NCBI RefSeq assembly: GCF_013185185.1
Contig: NZ_JAAZWE010000001.1
Span: 372,001 to 436,000 of the forward strand
Direction of reading: 5' to 3'
DNA: 64,000 nt
Source of the DNA: Saccharibacillus endophyticus
Lineage (GTDB): Bacteria; Bacillota; Bacilli; Paenibacillales; Paenibacillaceae
The translations under genes were made by a program, and so were the position numbers. Below are positions 9,627 through 18,596 of the stretch, piece after piece. The stretch's first letter is position 1, and the number at the start of each line of letters is the position of its first letter. The notes beneath the pieces are model-generated. The model ran no database searches. It had not been told where the DNA came from and worked only from the letters and a program-made list of their open reading frames with translations.

Positions 9627-9680
9627 TTTACATTCGTTTTACAAAACAAGTGTTTTCCGTTGATTTTCGAATCCTACAAT
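9627..9680 (+). promoter_or_regulatory. PhoP box and -10 element of the pst operon
   Basis: Two direct TTTACA hexamers begin at 9627 and 9638, exactly 11 bases apart, which is the helical spacing of PhoP-binding repeats (consensus TTHACA with 5-base spacers) in Bacillus. A TACAAT -10 element lies at 9675-9680. This predicts induction by phosphate starvation through PhoPR, which is not encoded in the window. Confidence 0.72.
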
Positions 9681-9764
9681 GGGTACTGTAAAGCGGCGCG
9701 GACAACTCGGACAGAGAGAAGACGCCCGCAATCGTATGAATCCACTAGGAGGGTCAAACCAGAC

Positions 9765-10715
9765 ATGAAATCGAAAAAAACGTTATTCGGCACTTTAACA
9801 CTTTCCGCAATGCTCGCGCTTACCGCTTGCGGCGGCAACTCCGGCAGCACGGCAGCAACTACGGAGCCGGCAGCTACGGGAACAACTACGACTCCGGCAG
9901 CTACCGAGCAACCGGCTGAAGCAAGCGTATCGGGAGAAATCCTGGCAGTTGGATCGACAGCCCTGCAACCGCTCGTTGATCAAGTGGGACAAGAATTCAT
10001 GGCGAATAACCCGGACGTTGTCGTTCAAGTACAAGGCGGCGGCAGCGGTACTGGTCTGACTCAAGTATCCGAAGGCGCGGCGAACATCGGCAACTCCGAC
10101 GTATTCGCGGAAGAGAAGCTGGATGCCGACAAAGCAGCCGAACTGGTTGACCATCAAGTAGCGGTTGTCGCAATGGCAACTGTCGTTAACAAAGACGCAG
10201 GCGTAACGAACCTGACCAAGCAACAATTGCTGGATATATTTAAGGGTACCGTAACGAACTGGAGCGAAGTCGGCGGCGCGGATCAAAAGATCACGATCGT
10301 TAACCGTCCGAGCAGCTCGGGTACGCGCGCTACTTTCGAAAAATACGCACTTGGCGAAAAAGTTGAAAACGTACCGGGCGCAATCGAGCAGGATTCCTCG
10401 GGTACGGTTAAACAAATCGTTGCGGATACAAAAGGCGCTGTAGGCTACCTGGCGTTCTCGTACTTGGACGATACGGTTACGGCTCTGTCTTACGACGGCG
10501 TAGAGCCTAAGGAAGAAAACGTACAAAGCGGCGACTACCCGATCTGGGCTTACGAGCACATGTACACAAAGGGCGAGCCTGACGGCGCGACGAAAGCATT
10601 CCTGGACTACTTCATGACGGAAGAAGTACAAAATGCCGACGTAACCGAACTGGGTTACATTCCGGTATCGAGCATGGAAGTTAAGCGCGATGCTGAAGGT
10701 AAAGTGATTCAGTAA
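9765..10715 (+). CDS. pstS: Phosphate-binding lipoprotein PstS
   Basis: High-affinity phosphate receptor of 316 residues, anchored outside the membrane. The signal peptide ends in the lipobox ALTAC, followed by a Thr/Ala/Pro-rich linker. Phosphate-binding signatures include GSTALQPL, GGGSGTG and the loop NRPSSSGTRATF. The ATG at 9765 with TAGGAGG at 9747-9753 is preferred over an in-frame upstream ATG at 9660, which lies in the promoter. It is first in pstSCAB, separated from pstC by a hairpin that probably leaves pstS in molar excess. Confidence 0.95.
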   Translation: MKSKKTLFGTLTLSAMLALTACGGNSGSTAATTEPAATGTTTTPAATEQPAEASVSGEILAVGSTALQPLVDQVGQEFMANNPDVVVQVQGGGSGTGLTQVSEGAANIGNSDVFAEEKLDADKAAELVDHQVAVVAMATVVNKDAGVTNLTKQQLLDIFKGTVTNWSEVGGADQKITIVNRPSSSGTRATFEKYALGEKVENVPGAIEQDSSGTVKQIVADTKGAVGYLAFSYLDDTVTALSYDGVEPKEENVQSGDYPIWAYEHMYTKGEPDGATKAFLDYFMTEEVQNADVTELGYIPVSSMEVKRDAEGKVIQ

Positions 10716-10738
10716 TCGATTCGACGCACCGGCAAAAA

Positions 10739-10763
10739 AGAGGCGGTATCTCCGCCTCTATTT
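10739..10763 (+). terminator. Intercistronic hairpin between pstS and pstC
   Basis: AGAGGCGG (10739-10746) and CCGCCTCT (10752-10759) form a perfect 8-base stem with a 5-base loop, followed by ATTT. The T run is weak, so partial termination or 3' end protection of pstS mRNA is more likely than a full stop. Such hairpins are common after binding-protein genes in ABC operons. Confidence 0.65.
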
Positions 10764-10798
10764 GCGCGTTTACCAAGGAATGGAGAGGGTATCCACTT

Positions 10799-11722
10799 AT
10801 GGAAAATAATAAGGCTGCCGCCGACAACAAACCCCGCGGCTTCGCAAGGCATCGTCGCGAGGACATGATCGGCAAAATCTATACTTACCTTTGCGTATTA
10901 ATGCTGATCGTCGTCATCGTGGCGATCGTGTACTTTGTAGCTTCGAAAGGATTGGCGACATTCTTCAAGGACGGAGTCAGCCCGATCGAATTCTTGTTCG
11001 GCACAAACTGGAGCCCGGACGGCGATAACCCGTCCTTCGGCGCACTGCCGTTCATCGGCGGCTCGTTCGTCGTCTCGATGTTGGCGGCTCTGATCGCGGG
11101 ACCGCTCAGCATCTGCGCGGCATTGTTCATGACCGAGATCGTTCCGGGCAAAGGCAAGCGTATCCTGCAACCGGTTATCGAACTGCTGTCGGGCATTCCG
11201 TCCGTCGTATACGGCTTTATCGGTCTGACCGTACTCGTTCCGTTCATCTCGGCCTTGACCGGCGGAGACTCGCTCGGTTACGGTGTGGCTGCGGGGGCAC
11301 TCGTGTTGTCCGTCATGATCCTGCCAACCATCACGAGTATCGCAGCAGACGCATTGGCTTCGCTTCCGCGCGGCATGCGCGAGGCGTCGTATGCATTGGG
11401 GGCGACACGCTGGCAGACCATCTACCGCGTCGTGCTGCCGACTTTGGCCCCTTCGCTTTGGACAGGCATTATCCTCGGTATCGCGCGCGCCTTCGGCGAA
11501 GCGCTCGCCGTGCAGATGGTCATCGGCAACGCGCCGTTCCTGCCGACATCGCTGTTGACGTCGGCTTCCACGCTGACCAGCGTCATCACGTTGAACATGA
11601 CGAATACTTCGACCGGATCGGTTCAGAATAACGTCCTTTGGAGCATGGCTTTGATGCTGCTCTTCATGACCTTCGTGTTCATCATCATCGTACGGTTGCT
11701 CCAAAGGAGGAATAAGCTGTGA
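10799..11722 (+). CDS. pstC: Phosphate ABC transporter permease PstC
   Basis: Membrane permease of 307 residues, one half of the phosphate channel. Six membrane segments are apparent, with the PstC-type motif GIPSVVYGFIGL near residue 137 and the ATPase-contact loop around residue 195 (PRGMREASYALGATRWQTIY). GGAGAGGG precedes the ATG. The stop codon overlaps the next gene by four bases (GTGA), so translation of pstA is probably coupled. Confidence 0.95.
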   Translation: MENNKAAADNKPRGFARHRREDMIGKIYTYLCVLMLIVVIVAIVYFVASKGLATFFKDGVSPIEFLFGTNWSPDGDNPSFGALPFIGGSFVVSMLAALIAGPLSICAALFMTEIVPGKGKRILQPVIELLSGIPSVVYGFIGLTVLVPFISALTGGDSLGYGVAAGALVLSVMILPTITSIAADALASLPRGMREASYALGATRWQTIYRVVLPTLAPSLWTGIILGIARAFGEALAVQMVIGNAPFLPTSLLTSASTLTSVITLNMTNTSTGSVQNNVLWSMALMLLFMTFVFIIIVRLLQRRNKL

Positions 11723-12615
11723 AAGCAAAAACTGCCGATAAAATCGCCACGGGCGTCATCATATTCTTTGCTGTACTGATCGTCGCTATTCTGGGCGGCC
11801 TGCTGGGCTTTATCCTGATCCGAGGCATTTCGCATATCGACTGGCACTTCCTGACTTCGCCTTCGCAAAACTTCAAGGCGGGCGGCGGTATCGGTCCCCA
11901 GTTGTTCAACTCGCTCTTCCTGCTTGTACTGACCATGATCATTACCGTACCGCTCGGCTTGGGCGGCGGGATCTACATGGCGGAATACGCGAAGGAAAAC
12001 AAACTGACCGGCTTTATCCGTTTGGTCGTCGAAGTATTATCGTCCTTCCCGTCGATCGTCGTCGGTTTGTTCGGTCTCTTGCTCTTCGTTAACACGTTCG
12101 GATTCGGCTATTCGCTGCTGTCCGGCGCGATCGCGCTCGCGATCTTCAACCTGCCGCTGATGGTTCGGATCACGGAGCAAGCGTTCCGCGCCGTGCCTCG
12201 CGAGCAGAAGGAAGCCGGGCTTGCGCTCGGTTTGTCCAAGTGGAAAATCATCACGTCGATCCTGCTTCCGGTCGCGCTCCCGAGCTTGATCACCGGCACG
12301 ATTCTGGCGGCAGGTCGCGTCTTCGGCGAAGCGGCAGCTCTGCTGTTCACGTCCGGCATGACGACGCCGCCGCTGGACTTTACCGACTGGAATCCGTTCC
12401 ATGCGCGTTCCCCGATCAACCCGATGCGTTCGGCCGAGACGCTTGCCGTGCACATCTGGAAGGTCAACAGCGAAGGACGCATCCCGGATGCGAAGGACGT
12501 ATCCGCAGGGGCTTCGGCCGTGCTTGTCATCATGGTACTGATCTTCAACCTGGTGGCACGTTGGTTCGGACGCGTCGTGTACCGCAAAATTACCGCTTCC
12601 AAACAAGTGAACTAG
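11719..12615 (+). CDS. pstA: Phosphate ABC transporter permease PstA
   Basis: Second half of the phosphate channel, 298 residues and about six membrane segments, with [17 protein letters not shown] in the conserved position and an ATPase-contact loop [19 protein letters not shown] near residue 158. It starts at a GTG that overlaps the pstC stop, with AAAGGAGGAA inside the end of pstC as its ribosome binding site. Confidence 0.95.
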   Translation: MKAKTADKIATGVIIFFAVLIVAILGGLLGFILIRGISHIDWHFLTSPSQNFKAGGGIGPQLFNSLFLLVLTMIITVPLGLGGGIYMAEYAKENKLTGFIRLVVEVLSSFPSIVVGLFGLLLFVNTFGFGYSLLSGAIALAIFNLPLMVRITEQAFRAVPREQKEAGLALGLSKWKIITSILLPVALPSLITGTILAAGRVFGEAAALLFTSGMTTPPLDFTDWNPFHARSPINPMRSAETLAVHIWKVNSEGRIPDAKDVSAGASAVLVIMVLIFNLVARWFGRVVYRKITASKQVN

Positions 12616-12628
12616 GAGGGCTTCCGTT

Positions 12629-13396
12629 ATGCAGACCAGTACGCAACCTCGCTTCGGTACGGAAGAACTGAGCGTGTTCTACGGAACGAACGAAGCTGTT
12701 AAAAAAATCAACATGGAATTCCCCGAGAAGAGCGTAACGGCTCTGATCGGACCGTCGGGCTGCGGGAAATCGACTTTCCTGCGTTCCCTGAACCGGATGA
12801 ACGACGAGATCGCGTCCGCGAAAGTCGTCGGCAAGATCTGGATGGACGGACAGGATCTGAACGATAAAGAAACGGATGCGGTCACGCTTCGCCAAAAGAT
12901 CGGCATGGTTTGGCAGCGTCCGAACCCGTTCTACAAGTCGATCTATGAAAACATCGCTTTCGGACCGAGATATCATGGGACGAAGAGCAAAAAGCAGTTG
13001 GACGAGATCGTTGAGCAGAGTCTGCGCCGCGCAGCTCTATGGGATGAAGTCAAAGACCGTTTGAAAGAATCGGCTTTGGCTCTCTCCGGCGGCCAGCAGC
13101 AGCGTCTGTGCATCGCGCGCGCACTGTCCGTCAGTCCTCAGATCCTGCTGCTCGACGAGCCGGCATCCGCGCTTGACCCGGTATCGACAGGCAAGGTGGA
13201 AGAGCTGATCATCGAGTTGAAAAAAGAACTTCGCATCGTGATCGTGACGCACAACATGCAGCAGGCTGCGCGCGTATCCGATTCGACCGCGTACTTCTAT
13301 CTGGGCAACCTGATTGAGCACGACGAGACGACGAAGTTGTTCTCGAATCCCTCGAACCAAATGACTCAGGAATACATCATGGGTCGCTTCGGTTAA
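12629..13396 (+). CDS. pstB: Phosphate transport ATPase PstB
   Basis: ATPase of the phosphate importer, 255 residues. Walker A is GPSGCGKST, the signature is [15 protein letters not shown] and Walker B is [13 protein letters not shown], with the switch His in [22 protein letters not shown] lies 9 bases before the ATG and the gene follows pstA by 13 bases. It is the last gene of the operon: a strong terminator follows at 13477, and the usual phoU is absent from this position. Confidence 0.96.
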   Translation: MQTSTQPRFGTEELSVFYGTNEAVKKINMEFPEKSVTALIGPSGCGKSTFLRSLNRMNDEIASAKVVGKIWMDGQDLNDKETDAVTLRQKIGMVWQRPNPFYKSIYENIAFGPRYHGTKSKKQLDEIVEQSLRRAALWDEVKDRLKESALALSGGQQQRLCIARALSVSPQILLLDEPASALDPVSTGKVEELIIELKKELRIVIVTHNMQQAARVSDSTAYFYLGNLIEHDETTKLFSNPSNQMTQEYIMGRFG

Positions 13397-13476
13397 AAAG
13401 CCATACGATCCGAAAGAGACTTCCTGAGTCCGTCTTTCGGCCGCAGGCTTGAAATCATTCATACGATTTGCGTTTG

Positions 13477-13518
13477 GACCGTTCTCTTCGAAGCGAAGAA
13501 GAACGGTCTTTTTTCTTT
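13477..13518 (+). terminator. Strong Rho-independent terminator of the pst operon
   Basis: GACCGTTCT (13477-13485) pairs with AGAACGGTC (13500-13508), followed by TTTTTTCTTTT. This ends pstSCAB. Confidence 0.88.
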
Positions 13519-13564
13519 TATCCCGACAGTCCTTTTTTAATTTTTAACGGGTTAACGATTTTCG

Positions 13565-13593
13565 TTGAACTCCATCCCGCGATCAAGTACGAT
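13565..13593 (+). promoter_or_regulatory. Promoter of the FhuF-like gene
   Basis: TTGAAC (13565-13570) and TACGAT (13588-13593) are separated by 17 bases, a sigma-A type arrangement just after the pst terminator. I could not make out a clear Fur box. Confidence 0.5.
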
Positions 13594-13635
13594 AAACCAA
13601 TGAGAAACATTCCCGATACGGAAAGGATGAACCCC

Positions 13636-14511
13636 ATGTCCGAAGCTTCCAAACCGCAGCAAAGCACAAATGATCCTTATTCCGATCCAATATCCGTTCA
13701 ATCGAACACGGTCGTTTTCGATCTGTCTTTGATTCAGCCCCAGTTCTACATGAGCGCCGAACCGAAGCCGGATGCGGCGGCTTCGGCGACGCTGGCCGAG
13801 TTGTCCACGCCGGAAGGAGCCGGACTTTTCCTTCGTGCGTTTGCCGACGTTTTGCAAGCGCCCGATCTTCAGGCGGCCGTGACCTATTTTTGCAGTTGGT
13901 TCAGCGGAACGGTGAATGCTTCCTTGTATTTCCCGGCGGTCGCAGGTTTGCGTCCGGACTTTTCGGCCGGGAACCTGAGCGCGCAGCTGTTCGCTTTGGA
14001 TAACGGAGGCCATTCGTTCCATATCGTGATCGAGGATCGGTCGGCCGAGCCGGCGCTTGAAGACGCGAGTGCCCGCGATAATTGGACGGAAGAAGGGCTG
14101 CGGTCTTTTTATGAAAAAACCTGCCGACCGTTATTCGAAAATTTCGCGGCCGTGTCCGGTCTTGCCGTCGGCATGATCTGGGCGCAGCTTCCGGGACGAT
14201 TGAATTACTTCGCGGAAACGTGGCGCACCCATCCGGAAATCGGCCCGATGCTCGCTCCGCACCGCGAACGGCTGGAACGCGCCTACGAACAAATTAAGCA
14301 GTTGAATCCCGAAATTTTCGGCCGCAAAAAGAATCCGTTCGATCTGCGCTTCCGCTATATCGAGCATCCGACCGATCCGTCCCAACAGATCCAGATGCGT
14401 CCAAGCTGCTGCTTATACCATACGCTGCCCGGAGCGGAATACTGCTATAACTGCCCGAAACTGACGGAAAACGATCGGGCCGAACGCAGAGAGAAGTTGA
14501 AAGCGCAATGA
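13636..14511 (+). CDS. FhuF-like (2Fe-2S) ferric-siderophore reductase family protein
   Basis: Likely cytoplasmic protein of 291 residues that reduces iron in imported siderophores. The only strong motif is the C-terminal cluster signature of FhuF, Cys258-Cys259-x10-Cys270-x2-Cys273 (PSCCLYHTLPGAEYCYNC), preceded by a mostly helical body with few conserved residues. The ATG at 13636 is chosen because GAAAGG lies 9 bases upstream; the ATG at 13627 abuts that site, and longer in-frame starts run back into the terminator. Its stop overlaps the next start (ATGA), so the phosphoesterase is probably co-translated. No siderophore genes are nearby, so the substrate is unknown. Confidence 0.8.
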   Translation: MSEASKPQQSTNDPYSDPISVQSNTVVFDLSLIQPQFYMSAEPKPDAAASATLAELSTPEGAGLFLRAFADVLQAPDLQAAVTYFCSWFSGTVNASLYFPAVAGLRPDFSAGNLSAQLFALDNGGHSFHIVIEDRSAEPALEDASARDNWTEEGLRSFYEKTCRPLFENFAAVSGLAVGMIWAQLPGRLNYFAETWRTHPEIGPMLAPHRERLERAYEQIKQLNPEIFGRKKNPFDLRFRYIEHPTDPSQQIQMRPSCCLYHTLPGAEYCYNCPKLTENDRAERREKLKAQ

Positions 14512-15074
14512 CCGCCCAGATCAATTTGAGCCGATACGCGTCTTTGACGGAGCCGCTTACGATTGTCGTCGTGTCCGATACCCATATGCCGCGCATGGCC
14601 AAAGCTTTGCCGCCCGCGCTTGTCGCCGAATTGCCCAACGCCGATCTGATTCTTCACGCCGGCGATTGGACCCGAACGGAGGTTTATGACCTTCTTGCCG
14701 CTTACGCGCCCGTCGAAGGCGTAGCCGGGAATAACGACGGTCCCGAGATCGTGGACCGTTGGGATTACCATCGCATCGTCGAGATCGGCGACCGTCGGAT
14801 CGGTTTGACCCACGGCCATCTGGGACGCGGCAGCACCGCCGACAATGCCAGAGCCGTTTTCGAAAATGAACAAGCGGACCTGATCGTGTTCGGACATTCG
14901 CATATTCCTTTTTTATCCGTGCAAAACAACGAAAGCGATACTTTGTCCCGCACGCTGTTCAACCCCGGTTCCCCGACCGATAAACGCCGCCAAGCCCGGT
15001 TTTCTTTCGGAATCGTGACTTTGCATAACGACCGGATCGACTGCGAACATCGGTATTACGATTCGAAGCTGTGA
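14508..15074 (+). CDS. YfcE/MJ0936-type metallophosphoesterase
   Basis: Two-metal phosphoesterase of 188 residues in the calcineurin-like superfamily. Metal-binding motifs appear in order: VVSDTHMP (DxH), LHAGDW (GD), GNNDG (GNxD), THGHLG and FGHSHIP (GHxH). The short form suggests a small-molecule phosphodiesterase or phosphatase like YfcE rather than a nucleic-acid enzyme; the substrate cannot be read from sequence. It is coupled by a 4-base overlap to the FhuF-like gene, which may reflect only shared transcription. Confidence 0.88.
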   Translation: MTAQINLSRYASLTEPLTIVVVSDTHMPRMAKALPPALVAELPNADLILHAGDWTRTEVYDLLAAYAPVEGVAGNNDGPEIVDRWDYHRIVEIGDRRIGLTHGHLGRGSTADNARAVFENEQADLIVFGHSHIPFLSVQNNESDTLSRTLFNPGSPTDKRRQARFSFGIVTLHNDRIDCEHRYYDSKL

Positions 15075-15085
15075 GCGGGGAGGCG

Positions 15086-15159
15086 CCGAGAGCCGGTTTC
15101 GACCTGCGCTTCGTTGTCCTTTCCGGGCAAAGGCGCTTCGGTTCGAAACCGGCTCTCGG
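15086..15159. repeat. 17-bp perfect inverted repeat after the phosphoesterase gene
   Basis: Arms 15086-15102 and 15143-15159 are perfectly complementary over 17 bases around a 40-base loop, which itself can fold (CCTTT pairing with AAAGG). No T run follows, so it is not a classic terminator. The remaining sequence to about 15390 shows nothing I recognise. Confidence 0.75.
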
Positions 15160-15389
15160 CTGGGTAGGAGGAAGAAGGGAATTAATACATCAAACATTTA
15201 AAGCTTGGACAGGCAATAAGCAATCGAAGCCACTGCATTTGGATCATTTATAGAACCTGATCCCTAATTTTAAAAAACACCTACCAGCTTACGAATCCCT
15301 ACTCGTAAGTTATTTATCTTTTCCGCAAATTCCAAAACGCCATCTCAAGTTAAAGAAATTTCTGCCCTTCTTTCCTTCCCCTTTCCGAG

Positions 15390-15548
15390 CGTGCCCAGCG
15401 GAGGGAGAAATTCAGTGAAAGGCGCCTTTGAGCGCGGAAAGCCGTAGGCTTTTTGCGCGAGACAGCGCCTTGTGAAGCATTTCGAAGAAATGCACTTCGG
15501 GAGCATATGCTTGGAATTTCTCCCGCAGCGCCTACCACGCTCCCTCTC
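15390..15548 (+). repeat. Dispersed palindromic repeat, copy B
   Basis: Outer arms GGGAGAAATTC (15403-15413) and GAATTTCTCCC (15514-15524) are perfectly complementary; the core GGCGCCTTTGAGCGCGG and GCGCGAGACAGCGCC matches the other copies. It carries an extra segment of nearly 40 bases before the right arm (about 15473-15512), itself a small hairpin. It ends directly before the LTA synthase promoter. Confidence 0.8.
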
Positions 15549-15550
15549 CT

Positions 15551-15579
15551 TTGACCATATAAACAGAGTGGCTTATAAT
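15551..15579 (+). promoter_or_regulatory. Promoter of the LTA synthase gene
   Basis: TTGACC (15551-15556) and a perfect TATAAT (15574-15579) with a 17-base spacer, about 45 bases before the ATG. A vegetative sigma-A promoter. Confidence 0.8.
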
Positions 15580-15624
15580 GGGACTTTAACCCAAAACACT
15601 TTATTCAAAGAAGGTAGTCCATTC

Positions 15625-17607
15625 ATGAAGCCATTTTCGTTCCAATCCAAACCGTCGCGCAAACCGGATCGTTTGTTTCTCGCGTCGGTTAGTATTTTGT
15701 TCGCGAAGCTGTTGATGCTGCGCGGATTTTTCTACGGCGACTTCGAGTTTAGCGGCGTATTTATCGATTTGTTCACCGCGCTCGGCGTCACTTGTTTGTT
15801 CGAACTGATTCTCCCGCGTCGGCTGCGGGTCGGCGTGGCGTGGGGAGTCAATCTGATATTGTCCGCCGTTTTCTTTTCTGCGGCGGTCTACCATTCGTAC
15901 TTCGGCTCCGTGCCGACGTATGTCGTGCTCGGCTCTCTCGGTCAGGTGCCGGAGGTAGGGAATATGGTCGGCGGCTTGATCAAGCCTGCTTATTTTATTT
16001 TCTTTGCCGATCTGCTGGCCGTGGCGCTGCCGTTAGGGATACAAAAAATCCGTCGATCGAAATCGCGCAAGACCTTGTCGTTCGTCGGTTCGCCGAAAAG
16101 CTCGCGCGCTTCCTGGGGAGGGACCGCGGGCCGCATGAGCCGGATCGTCGTGTCTGCGCTCCTGGTAGTCTGCTTGCTGCTGTCCGGCGTTTGGATCAAC
16201 CGGGGTTCCGCGATCAGCAACGAAATCGTTCGCGCGGAAAATATCGGTTTTATCAACTATCAAGTCAGCACGGCGATCGAGAAACGGAAAGAACGCGATT
16301 TTCTCGCTTCGACTTCCCCGGAAGAGGTCGCGCGGCAGGTGAAGGAGCTTCAACAATCTTTCCCGTATAAGGATGAGCAGAAGGACGATTCCGCAGGAAC
16401 GGCTGCCGAAGATTCTCCCGCATATTTCGGAACGGCCGAAGGCATGAACGTGGTCGTCGTTCAGATGGAGTCGTTCCAGAACTTCCCGATCCACTACAAG
16501 CTGGACGGAGAGGAAGTGACGCCGAACCTGAACGCGTTGATGAACGAAAGTTTCTATTTCCCGCATATCTATCAGCAGATCGGCCAGGGGAATACGTCGG
16601 ATGCCGAGTTTATCTCCAATACCTCGATCTATCCGACCGCGCAGATCGCCATGTCTACCGGTTACGGGGATCGCGTGATTCCGAGTTCTCCGAGGCTGCT
16701 CGGCGACAAAGGATACAAGACCGCCACGTTCCAGATCAACAACGCGTCGTTCTGGGACCGCAATCAGCTGTATCCGGCGCTCGGGTTCCAGAACTTTTAC
16801 GACAAGCCGAATTACAACAACGACAAATTCAACAATTTCGGAGCTTCGGACGAAGAGATGTACCGGGTAGGCTTGGAAAAAATCGACGAAATGACCTCGG
16901 ACGGTTCGCCTTTCTATGTCCAATTCGTCACGACGGCCAGCCATGCTCCGTTCGACGTGCCGGAAGAATTTCCGCAGCTTGCGATTCCGGACCGGTTGCA
17001 AAACACGCAGCTCGGCAAGTATTTGAATGCTCAACACTATACGGATTACGCGTTGGGCAAGCTGATCGACGGTTTGAAGGAAAAGGGACTATGGGACAAC
17101 ACGGTGCTGCTCGTCTACGGCGATCACGGCGGACTGTCCACGGCGGAAAACGACCCTGCGTGGGTATCGTCGATGCTCGGCATTTCCTATGACGCCAACG
17201 CGAGCCGGTTCAACATTCCGTTGGCGATCCGCGTTCCGGGCGTGGAAAAAGGCGAGACGGTCGAGCTGGCAGGCGGTCAAATGGACTTCGTGCCGACCTT
17301 GATGAACCTGCTCGGCATATCGTTGGAGCAAGAATCGTATACCGCATTCGGCCGCGATCTGCTTAATACCGACCGCAATGTGATCGGCATCCGCTATTAT
17401 CTGCCGACCGGATCGTTCGTGGGAGACGGCGTTCTGTTTATCCCGGGAGAAGGCTTTGATGACGGAACCGCCATTTCGCTCGACACGCATGAAAAAATAA
17501 CCGACATCGAACCTTATCGCGAAGACTACGAACATATTCTGCAACTAATGAAGCTGTCCGACGATTACGTGAAAGTGCTGCCGAAACGCGGCTTGGGCGG
17601 ATCATAA
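15625..17607 (+). CDS. Lipoteichoic acid synthase family protein (LtaS/YfnI type)
   Basis: Membrane enzyme of 660 residues that polymerises glycerol phosphate from phosphatidylglycerol onto the lipid anchor outside the cell. Five membrane segments fill residues 15-195, followed by a linker and an extracellular sulfatase-fold domain. Expected active-site features are Glu282 in VQMESFQNF, the catalytic Thr324 in GNTSDAEF, and a C-terminal metal site in YGDHGG. The ATG at 15625 is chosen because it follows the promoter at 15551; an in-frame ATG at 15472 lies inside the repeat upstream. Primase and synthase paralogues cannot be told apart here. Confidence 0.93.
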   Translation: MKPFSFQSKPSRKPDRLFLASVSILFAKLLMLRGFFYGDFEFSGVFIDLFTALGVTCLFELILPRRLRVGVAWGVNLILSAVFFSAAVYHSYFGSVPTYVVLGSLGQVPEVGNMVGGLIKPAYFIFFADLLAVALPLGIQKIRRSKSRKTLSFVGSPKSSRASWGGTAGRMSRIVVSALLVVCLLLSGVWINRGSAISNEIVRAENIGFINYQVSTAIEKRKERDFLASTSPEEVARQVKELQQSFPYKDEQKDDSAGTAAEDSPAYFGTAEGMNVVVVQMESFQNFPIHYKLDGEEVTPNLNALMNESFYFPHIYQQIGQGNTSDAEFISNTSIYPTAQIAMSTGYGDRVIPSSPRLLGDKGYKTATFQINNASFWDRNQLYPALGFQNFYDKPNYNNDKFNNFGASDEEMYRVGLEKIDEMTSDGSPFYVQFVTTASHAPFDVPEEFPQLAIPDRLQNTQLGKYLNAQHYTDYALGKLIDGLKEKGLWDNTVLLVYGDHGGLSTAENDPAWVSSMLGISYDANASRFNIPLAIRVPGVEKGETVELAGGQMDFVPTLMNLLGISLEQESYTAFGRDLLNTDRNVIGIRYYLPTGSFVGDGVLFIPGEGFDDGTAISLDTHEKITDIEPYREDYEHILQLMKLSDDYVKVLPKRGLGGS

Positions 17608-17642
17608 CGAGAAGGAGAGCGGAATAGGAAGAAGGGACTTAC

Positions 17643-18251
17643 ATGACTCAACCGTCAACGCAGCCGATTCGCTGCCGCTGGGTCAATGAAGACCCCCTCT
17701 ATATTCGTTATCATGACGAGGAGTGGGGCGTACCGGTTCACGACGACCGAAAGTGGTTCGAGCTGCTGACGCTTGAAGGCGCGCAGGCCGGGCTCAGTTG
17801 GTATACCGTACTGAAAAAAAGGGATCGGTACCGCGAAGTGATGGACGGCTTTGATCCTGCATGGGTTGCCGAATACGATGCCGGGAAAATCGAAACCCTG
17901 ATGCAGGACGCCGGGATTATTCGGAATCGGATGAAACTGGAATCAACGGTCAAAAACGCGAAAGCTTTTCTGCGCGTGCAAAAGGAATTTGGCAGCTTCG
18001 ACGCGTACATCTGGACGTTCGTGTCGGGAAAGCCCGTTATCGGGCATCGCGTCCGTCACGAAGACGTACCGGCCAAGACCGAAATTTCGGATCGCCTAAG
18101 CAAAGATTTGAAAAAGCGCGGCTTCGGCTTTGTCGGCAGCACGATCTGCTACGCCCTGATGCAAGCTTCCGGAATGGTCGACGACCATCTTACGGATTGC
18201 TTCCGCAGCGACTGCGAAGCTTCCGTGAATCCGTCGACTTCGGAAAATTGA
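17643..18251 (+). CDS. tag: DNA-3-methyladenine glycosylase I
   Basis: Base-excision repair enzyme of 202 residues that removes 3-methyladenine. Family features include the N-terminal CRWV, YHDEEWGVP and the C-terminal DDHLTDC; the Cys and His residues there correspond to the zinc site of Tag. FELLTLEGAQAGLSW is the recognition region. It starts 35 bases after the LTA synthase gene with GAAGAAGGGA upstream and may be read through from it. It is slightly longer than E. coli Tag, with a short polar tail. Confidence 0.95.
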   Translation: MTQPSTQPIRCRWVNEDPLYIRYHDEEWGVPVHDDRKWFELLTLEGAQAGLSWYTVLKKRDRYREVMDGFDPAWVAEYDAGKIETLMQDAGIIRNRMKLESTVKNAKAFLRVQKEFGSFDAYIWTFVSGKPVIGHRVRHEDVPAKTEISDRLSKDLKKRGFGFVGSTICYALMQASGMVDDHLTDCFRSDCEASVNPSTSEN

Positions 18252-18344
18252 GGCGGCAGGAAGACGAGTCGCCTTGCCCCCGAGCAGGGTAATCAAGAAA
18301 GAAGGCGGCAGGAGTCGCGTGATAGCGAAAGGGGCACAAGGTCA

Positions 18345-18500
18345 ATGAAAATCATGATTACCCAACAAGAAGCGATGCAGCGGAAAATTTGGAGCAAGAT
18401 TATCGATATGTTCGGCCTGGAGCCGGACAAGGAATACTGGGAGACCGAGCAATTTATTTTGACCGAAGAACAGGCGCGGGAAGTCGGGTTGATCCGTTAA
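18345..18500 (+). CDS. Small conserved-looking protein of unknown function, 51 residues
   Basis: A short charged reading frame (starts MKIMITQQEAMQRKIW, ends AREVGLIR) with GAAAGGGG and AAGGTC upstream of its ATG. There is no signal peptide or membrane segment; it should be a soluble, mostly helical protein with an acidic C-terminal half. A strong bidirectional terminator follows within 30 bases, which supports it being a real last gene of the transcript. Function unknown. Confidence 0.65.
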   Translation: MKIMITQQEAMQRKIWSKIIDMFGLEPDKEYWETEQFILTEEQAREVGLIR

Positions 18501-18524
18501 GGCATGAAATCGAAAATAAGCGTG

Positions 18525-18572
18525 CAAAAAAAGCGGTCAGGATTCGCCGATGCGAACCTGACCGCTTTTTTT
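18525..18572. terminator. Bidirectional terminator
   Basis: AAGCGGTCAGG and CCTGACCGCTT pair, extended by an inner TTCGC/GCGAA stem with one bulge, with A and T runs on both sides. It serves the 51-residue gene on the plus strand and the convergent EAL gene on the minus strand. Confidence 0.85.
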
Positions 18573-18596
18573 GCCTGAAAAATTTAACCCGCAAGC

